Below are positions 57,598-64,000 of a stretch of DNA of 64,000 bases, in pieces. Made by a program: the position numbers and the translations under genes. This stretch comes from Fagopyrum homotropicum (Eukaryota > Streptophyta > Magnoliopsida > Caryophyllales > Polygonaceae), in NCBI GenBank assembly GCA_033239125.1, contig BSWB01000001.1, positions 28,981,501 through 29,045,500 of the forward strand, given 5' to 3'. Each line of letters starts with the position of its first letter. Within the stretch, counting starts at the first letter, position 1. The notes beneath the pieces were generated by a model. The model was not told where the DNA came from. It was given only the letters and a program-made list of their open reading frames with translations, and ran no database searches.

Positions 57598-58627
57598 TGT
57601 GCATGCATAAGATATTGATGGAAGATGACCATAAACCCTCTATTGAACATCAAAGAAGATTGAATCCTATAATGAAAGAGGTAGTAAAGAAAGAGATCAT
57701 TAAGTTGCTAGATGCGGGAATCATCTTCCCGATTTCGGATAGTAAATGGTTAGTCCCGGACATGTGGTTCCTAAGAAGGGTGGTATGACCGTAGTAACTA
57801 ATGAGAATAATGAACTAATCCCAACTAGGACGGTTACGGGGTGGAGGATGTGTATAGACTATAGGAATCTAAATGTGGCCTCTAGGAAAGATCACTTCCC
57901 TCTTCCTTTCATTGACCAAATGCTAGAAAGATTAGCTCAACATTCCCATTTTTGTTACTTAGATGGCTATAGTGGATTCTTCCAAATCCCTATCCACCCC
58001 GATGACCAAGAGAAAACTACATTCACATGTCCTTGGGATACATTTGCATATAGGAGAATGCCATTTGGGTTGTGTAATGCACCCGCCACCTTTCAAAGGT
58101 GTATGATGGTTATCTTTTCTGAATATATTGAAAACATCATGGAAGTGTTTATGGATGATTTCTCTGTTTATGGATCTTCATTTGATGATTGTTTAGCTAA
58201 CTTGTCTTTGGTGCTTAAGAGATGTGAGGAGACAAATCTTGTCTTGAATTGGGAGAAATGCCACTTCATGGTAAGTGAAGGCATTGTGTTGGGACACTTG
58301 GTGTCCAACCGTGGAATTGAGGTTGATAGGGATAAGATAGAGACAATAGAAAAGTTGCCACCACCTACCTCGGTGAAGGGGGTAAGGAGTTTTCTAGGGT
58401 ATGCCGGTTTTTACCGGAGATTCATTAAAGATTTCTCTAAGAATTCTAAGCCTCTTACTAACCTACTAATGAAAGATGTTGAGTTTGTTTTCTCCAAGGA
58501 TTGCCTTGAGGATTTTTGTAGGTTGAAGGATGCTTTGATCACCGCCCCTATCACGCAACCTCCAGATTGGAGCTTACCATTTGAAGTGATGTGTGATGCA
58601 AGTGATGTGGCCGTTGGGCTGTTTTAG
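57598..58627 (+). pseudogene. Reverse transcriptase of element D
   Basis: Starts inside the pre-RT segment (CMHKILMEDDHKP, MKEVVKKEIIKLLDAGIIFP). A one-base deletion near 57745 shifts the frame. Motifs then run CIDYRNLNVASRKDHFPLPF, GYSGFFQIPIHPDDQEKTTF, FGLCNAPATFQRCM, FMDDFSVYG, LGHLVSNRGIEVDRDKIE and FLGYAGFYRRFIKDFSK. The frame ends at 58627 by another single-base loss at the RNase H start. It is closely related to the RT of E. Confidence 0.93.
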
Positions 58628-59001
58628 GACAAAAGAAAGATGGGCGTACACATGCCATCTATTATGCTAGCAAGACGCAAGATGATGCCCAACTCAATTA
58701 TGCTACCACCGAGAAGGAGTTGCTAGCGGTGGTGTATGCCTTTGAGAAGTTCCGGTCATATCTTGTTTGGAGCAAAGGTCATTGTGTACACGGATCATGC
58801 TGCGATCCGTTACCTCCTCACAAAGAAAGACGCCAAGCCTCGCCTCATTCGGTGGATCCTTCTCCTTGAAGAGTTTGTCTTGGAAATCCGGGATAAGAAA
58901 GGGTCCGAAAAAATTCTGTAGCGGACCACCTTAGTAGACTCCCACCGTTAGAGATTGAGAGAGATGACATCCCGGTTGATGACTCATTCCGGGATGAGCA
59001 A
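58628..59001 (+). pseudogene. RNase H of element D, multiply frameshifted
   Basis: [36 protein letters not shown] and [17 protein letters not shown] are readable in shifting frames. Lesions near 58765 and 58912 separate them. Confidence 0.85.
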
Positions 59002-60327
59002 TTGCAAATGGTGGAGGAGTACTTGTTTCAAGTGTCCAAGGGAAATGAGCCATGGTATGCCGACATTGTGAACTACCTTGTGTGTGAGGAGGTGCCACCC
59101 GGTTTATCCTATGCCCAAAAGAAGAAGTTCTTCAAGGATGTGCGGCATTACTATTGGAGTGAACCGCTTTTGTTCAAGAGAGGGCCGGATGGAGTCTTTA
59201 GGAGGTGCATTCCGGAGGATGAGATGGAGAGTGTGATCCGCCATTGTCACTCCTTGCCATGTGGAGGCCATGCTAGCTCACACAAGACGTGTGCAAAGGT
59301 ATTACAATCCGGTTTTTATTGGCCTAACTTGTTTAGGGATTTGTAGAATTTTGTAGTGGCATGTGATGCTTGCCAAAGGATGGGCAAAATCTCAAGGATG
59401 AATGACATGCCCTTGAACAACATACAAGAGGTGGAGATATTTGATGTATGGGATGTGGACTTCATGGGACCATTCCCTTCTTCGTGTGGCAACCTCTACA
59501 TCCTATTGGCGGTGGACTATGTGTCAAGATGGGTGGAAGCAATCACTTCTCCCACAAATGATGCCAAGGTTGTGGTGCGGTTCTTCAACCGAGTGATCTT
59601 TCCTAGGTTTGGGACACCAAGGGTGATCATAAGTGATGGAGGAAAGCACTTCACTACTAGGAACTTTGGGACACTTTTGGCTAAGTATGGGGTAACTCAT
59701 AAGGTGGCAACACCTTACCATCCCCAAACTAGTGGCCAAGTGGAGATCTCCAACCGGGAGATAAAAGGGATCCTTGAGAAGACGGTTTCTAGAACAAGAA
59801 AGGATTGGGCTATGAAGCTCGATGATGCTTTGTGGGCTTATAGAACCGCTTTCAAGACACCGATTGGCACCACTTCCTACAAGCTAGTTTATGGCAAGTC
59901 TTGCCACCTTCCGGTGGAGATGGAGCATAGAGCATATTGGGCCATAAGGTGGCTGAATTTTGACCTCAAGGAGGCTGGTGAGAAGAGGTTGCTAGACATG
60001 AACGCTCTTGAGGAGATCCGGTTGGATGCTTATGAAAATGTCCGGATCTACAAGGAGAGGACCAAGCGTTGGCATGACAAGCGTCTCATCCCAAAGGAGT
60101 TGAGTGTGGGTGACTTAGTGCTTCTCTTCAACTCAAGGCTGCGGCTCTTCCCCGGAAAGCTCAAGTCAAGATGGACGGGCGCTTATGTTGTGAAGAAGAT
60201 CTTTCCTCATGGAGCGGTGGAGATAGGAGGAGATCATTGTGGTAACTTTAAGGTGAATGGACACCGTTTGAAGAAGTACATCCCGGAAACCCCGGTGGAA
60301 GTGATTGCCCCACTTCACCTTGAGTGA
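59002..60327 (+). pseudogene. Integrase of element D
   Basis: HHCC finger ([10 protein letters not shown] ... CDACQ) interrupted by a TAG at 59344. The DDE triad lies in [15 protein letters not shown] and [29 protein letters not shown] and [21 protein letters not shown] follow. The segment 59356-60327 is open to its natural end (PLHLE), matching the end of E's integrase. Confidence 0.92.
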
Positions 60328-60372
60328 AACACTCCTGAATTTGGTCAAGCTAATGACCTTAAATAAGCGCTT

Positions 60373-60390
60373 AATGGGAGGCAACCCATT
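60373..60390 (+). other. Post-pol hairpin (loop AGGCAA) of element D
   Basis: AATGGG, loop AGGCAA, CCCATT, preceded by GACCTTAAAT and AAGCGCTT, 46 nt after the integrase stop. Compared with E, two stem pairs changed on both sides and pairing is kept. Confidence 0.83.
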
Positions 60391-60581
60391 GGTACATATT
60401 TTTCCCTTTTATTTTTCTTGTTTTTGTTTGATCTTGCTCTTGGTGTGCTTTGTTTTTCTTTTGTGTTTTTGGGTGCTAGATCTTGTTGATTGTCATGTGT
60501 GATGAGATGCTGGAGGCCATGTGAAAACCTCATGGAACTGTTGAAGGTACAACATCCGAGCACATGGACGAGGAAGAAAGC

Positions 60582-60655
60582 ACCCAGGAAAATAGGACTG
60601 TTCTTGCACAGAAATTGGCCGATTTTCCTGGGTAGATGGTCCGATTTTTCCTTCT
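60582..60655. repeat. Post-pol word cluster of element D (CCGATTTT type)
   Basis: ACCCAGGAAAAT (60582-60593) and ATTTTCCTGGGT (60622-60633) form a perfect 12-bp inverted repeat, with CCGATTTTCC and CCGATTTTTCC nearby. The same words occur in the D LTR. Confidence 0.8.
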
Positions 60656-61492
60656 GTCAAGGAAAGTGATGATCTCCAATCAAGCATGGGTGGAGCGGAC
60701 GTGGAACTTGGACGGCTTGCGGTGCCAAGCGTGGGTTCCGACACCATAATGAACATCAAGAGCTCTCTACCATCCTTGATCGATCATCCACCATCATCAT
60801 TCGATATGAACCGAAATACCAAAGCATCACCAATTTTACATTGTGAAAACTCTCTTTCACTTCTTTATTTAGTTTGCAGATTGGGGACAATGTGTTTCTA
60901 AGTATGGGGTGGGGTTTTCATGATCACTTGCATGATTAGCATCTAGGATAGTTTAATATTGTCACATGTTTCATTATGTCTTGCATTGTACATATATATT
61001 TCGAAAAATCCAAAAAAATCAAAAAATTTTAAAAAAATTTTAGTGCTTCTAAGCTTGGGTATGACCCTTATGATGAAATTGTCTTGTGAATTAGCTATGG
61101 ATGGTTGTATGTGTTGAATTGATGTATGCATATGTGGACTTGAAGTACTTATCTTGAATCCCATGTGTGAGTTGTGATCATGAATGTTTTCCTTGATTAG
61201 ATTGAGGATTGATAGTCGAAATTACATGCTAGTTCTTGCACATCATTTAGGAGTGATTAAGGAAATTCATTTTTCTCTACTTGTCATCTTGATCATGTTG
61301 TTTGAGCACCTCAATTGATATAAATTTGACCTCTTTTGATCCATCCGGGAATAGGAGCATGCTAGTGTGTTGGGTGTGTGAAAAGCAAGTTTGGGATGTA
61401 GTTGTTGATGAAAGAATGTCGTGAATGAAGTGCTGAATTGTTGTGAAAAGTGTAGAAAAAAATATAGGTTTGGGGACTTTGGTTTTGATGAC

Positions 61493-61546
61493 GAGTAACT
61501 CGGCACCATTCACATAATCGGGTGTTTGTGCCTTGCCAAAGTCGGA
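61493..61546 (+). other. 54-nt conserved non-coding block of element D
   Basis: Starts GAGTAACTCGGCACC and ends CTTGCCAAAGTCGGA. It differs from N and E at 3 of 54 positions. One of these changes a G-U pair into G-C in a possible stem (GGCAC with GTGCC). Confidence 0.8.
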
Positions 61547-62134
61547 TAAACCGAATGTCCTAACGAGCCTTGGTATGTGTGCCCGGTGTGAAGCACCTCA
61601 AAAAATAAAAAAAAAACCCGAGGCTCGCTAATCACCAAGGTTTCGGCTTTTGTACACCAATGCCATTGTCTCAAAAATAAGTAAAAGAAAAAGAAAGTGA
61701 AAAAGAAAAGAAAACAAAGAAAAGATGGAGAAAATTATACACTTGTGGGGGAAGTTGATCAAAAACGAAATTGTGGAGTTAGTTCCTTTCCCGGATTAGC
61801 ATCACATGACCTAACAATTCCCACCTAATCACAACGTTTCTTAGCCTCTTCTTTCCTAAGTCCTTGTAACCTAATTGCATGTGTGTAAGACTTACTGATC
61901 TAGATTGGATATACTCATGATCATCTTGACTTCTTCATTTTCACCTCTCAAGCATGCTTTCTAGTTAAGTATAATTGTCTTTCCATGCCTTCATTCATTT
62001 GATGCATGATTGATTGTCCATTGCCATGAAACATGACTATGAAGGTGATCCAATGTTTGAAGCACAATTCCAAAAAGATTTTGTTGTTTTTCTGCATGCA
62101 TAAATCATGTCATCTCTTAGTCTATAGTTGGGTC

Positions 62135-62152
62135 TTGCTCGGGGACGAGCAA
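62135..62152 (+). other. Hairpin beside polypurine tract of element D
   Basis: TTGCTCG and CGAGCAA enclose GGGA, 5 nt before the CTTAAGTATGGGG tract. Confidence 0.78.
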
Positions 62153-62172
62153 ATCTTAAGTATGGGGTATTT

Positions 62173-64000
62173 TGATAACGTGATTTATGACGTTAGTTTA
62201 GGCATTCATTTAGATAGTTTTTCCCGTTATTCATGCACGGTTTGGCATTAGTTCATGACGTTTATGCTTAATTCATGCATATTTCTAGAAAAGACGTCTA
62301 CACGAGCTTTTGTCGGTTTTGTAGGTATTTCGGGGATCTTTCGGACATTAATCGATACATTCGAGGGTCAAGCCTCATGGTGGTACACATCCAAGGCTTT
62401 GAAGGAACATAATTGGAGCAATAAAGGACACAAGGACCCTTATTGGTGCAAGCAATAGAGCAACTCATGGCTAGACGATCATAACAAGCCCCTGTTGAAG
62501 AAAATCGACCCAACACTCAGGAAAATCGGACGATTTTTCTGTCTGGGTCGATTTTCTGGCTTTTGACAGCTTGTGCCACGTGTCCCACGATCTCTTTGTC
62601 CAGCCCTTGCTCTTGATGGAGAATATAGATGGTCCTGCAGGCTGTGGCTGAAGAAGAGCCTCCCACATTCTCTCACACACACCTCATTCCATTGGAGGAT
62701 AGACTTGGAGAAGAAGAAAAACTCTCTCATTTAGGGGAGAAGAAGAAGAACACCAAAACTTAGAGTGAAAGTGAGTTTTTGAGAGCTTTTGAGTGATTTT
62801 TAGAGATTTTGGTTGAAGAACTCTTGGAAGGATTGTTAGGAACGTTTTGGAACTTCTTTTGAAGAGTTGTAAGTCTTGCTTAAACTTATATCCAACTGAG
62901 ATTTCTTGTTTTTACTTGCTTTTCTTCCATCATCTATCTATCAAAACCATGTATGCTTGTGTGATGATTTTGGATCTTGAAATGCATGTTATTGGTTAGT
63001 GTATTGTGATTCTGGAGTGATGGATTGATGGTTATGGCTTGGGTGATGATAGAATGAACTTGTATATTAATTTAGGATGATTCGTATGCACAAAACCTAA
63101 CCCAGGAGGAAAAATCGACCTGTTCATAGGTTAGATCGTCCGATTTTCCTTTTGATCCACCCGAATTTTCTCTCTGTTGCTCTTTAATTGATGAATCTGT
63201 ATGTTAGGATGTTAGGTTGTTTAAATCCTAGTGTTTAGTAAGCATAATATAGCTTAGGGTGACCTAATGCTAGCAAACTAAGTGAGGGAAGAGACCTACC
63301 CGGTGATTTCCGATCTTAAATACCTAAGATGATGATCTCTAGGTAGTAGTGAGCCTCATAAGCCGTTATTGGATTGAGTGTGCTAGGATTGTTGCTTGAG
63401 ACTTGCCTTTTCCGAGACTTACCCGGTAAGGAGAGGTTTGCCCCTTGAGTAGAGTCCGGTTTGTGTAGAATTCCCAACTTTAACCCCTTGAGACCTACCC
63501 GGTAATAGGAGTTTGATGCGGGATTAGTGAAGCAAGAGACTTACCCGGTAATTGCTTCCACTAGAGAAACACCCTTTCCCAACACCGCAGCTTTGTCCTT
63601 AGAATCTTTAGAAGCTTGAGTCCAATGCCATAACCGGAAATCTTGACCTCTAGAATCCACTTTTCTCTGTTTGATCACATATCTTGTGTTTGTGTTGGTT
63701 GTTTGTTTTGCTAGCTTGAGTCGTTAGTTTGATTTATTATCTTGCTTGATTTGTGATCTTTTTTTGATCACCACAAAAACCCAACCAAAAATATCATGAT
63801 TTTCATTTCTTTATTTCTTTCTCTTTTCTTAGACTAGATTCACACTATCCATGATCACTTGTTTGATTTGATTTCACCTTAGTCTTCGTGTTCGACCTCG
63901 GAATACTATCCTTGCTACAGAACGACCCATACACTGTGGGTTCGCTAGGAGTTAGGAAATTATATCGAGCTTATAAATTGTAAAACTTTTGCGTGTCGCA
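62173..64000 (+). repeat. 3' LTR of element D (runs to window edge)
   Basis: Starts TGATAACGTGATTTATGACG right after the purine tract. It contains the conserved GTCTACACGAGCTTTTGT block (about 62297), AAAATCGG/CCGATTTT words at about 62500-62562 and again at 63108-63170, and ends in TTGCGTGTCGCA at 64000, which may be at or near the true LTR end. Confidence 0.85.
62500..62562. repeat. AAAATCGG word cluster in U3 of D LTR
   Basis: GGAAAATCGGACGATTTTTC (62520-62539) is self-complementary around its centre, flanked by GAAAATCGACC and GGTCGATTTTC, which also pair with each other. Confidence 0.85.

Larger units (their letters stand above)
60656..62172 (+). mobile_element. Non-coding 3' region of element D
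   Basis: No ORF comparable to the env-position ORF of E is seen. The region contains A-rich runs (about 60995-61040 and 61600-61740), the 54-nt conserved block (61493-61546), the pre-tract hairpin and the purine tract AAGTATGGGG (62158-62167). Confidence 0.8.

Noticed and set aside
61267..61513. Serine/phenylalanine-rich minus-strand frames in the 3' region of element D
   Set aside because: Non-coding region of a plus-oriented element; the overlap with the 54-nt conserved block is antisense and the frame is not shared by N or E.

Overview
The window is a repeat-rich stretch of a flowering-plant nuclear genome, most likely a eudicot. The evidence is a host gene with GT-AG introns, plant-type LTR retrotransposons primed by tRNA-Asp and initiator tRNA-Met, a plant LINE with a DUF4283/zinc-knuckle ORF1, and a Mutator-like element with a FAR1-type DNA-binding segment. 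I see no CRISPR array, bacterial operon, rRNA or tRNA gene. The species cannot be resolved from this sequence.

Layout. (1) 1-22280 is a four-level nest. The outermost layer is a Ty1/copia element of SIRE/Maximus type: a piece of its RNase H, an ORF in the env position and a 3' LTR are visible at 19062-22280. Into its RNase H a 3-kb gypsy-type LTR (A) was inserted, ending at 19061. LTR A was split by a large non-coding LARD-like element (B, 156-16624, duplication CTTCT). One LTR of B was split by a small non-autonomous Athila-type element (N, 9366-15757). (2) About 22428-34585 is a Mutator-like element with roughly 90-bp inverted ends and a FAR1-like coding fragment. A solo LTR of the A/B family (23512-26206) interrupts that fragment, and a 5.2-kb LINE (29211-34448, 14-bp duplication) sits further right. 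(3) 34734-37919 holds the only convincing host gene, a three-exon L-gulonolactone-oxidase-like gene. Its start codon lies about 150 bp from the end of the Mutator-like element. (4) 38380-40030 contains two decayed copia fragments. (5) 40058-54929 is the LTR of an Athila-type element (C), split by a complete 13.2-kb Athila-type element in the opposite orientation (E, duplication GCTGT), with gag, protease, RT/RNase H, integrase and an env-position ORF, all on the minus strand and broken by stops. (6) 54930-64000 holds the leader of C, an unclassified LTR-like segment, a truncated Athila-type LTR fused to pol, and the pol, 3' region and 3' LTR of a further Athila-type element (D), which runs to the window edge.

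Most interesting signals. The Athila-type elements N, E and D have diverged but share three short structured blocks at fixed places: a hairpin with loop AGGCAA just after pol, a 54-nt block between pol and the 3' end, and a hairpin beside the polypurine tract. The hairpins carry compensatory base changes. Separately, each retroelement family here carries its own short, self-complementary, reiterated word (for example CCACGGCCGTGG or TCAAGGCCTTGA). In the Athila-type elements these words sit at homologous places: upstream of the LTR TATA box, in the leader, and just after pol. The words differ between families while the positions do not.

Only the oxidase gene looks intact. All transposon proteins except the two small ORFs of element N carry frameshifts, stops or truncations. 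Identities and counts quoted below are read by eye from this window.
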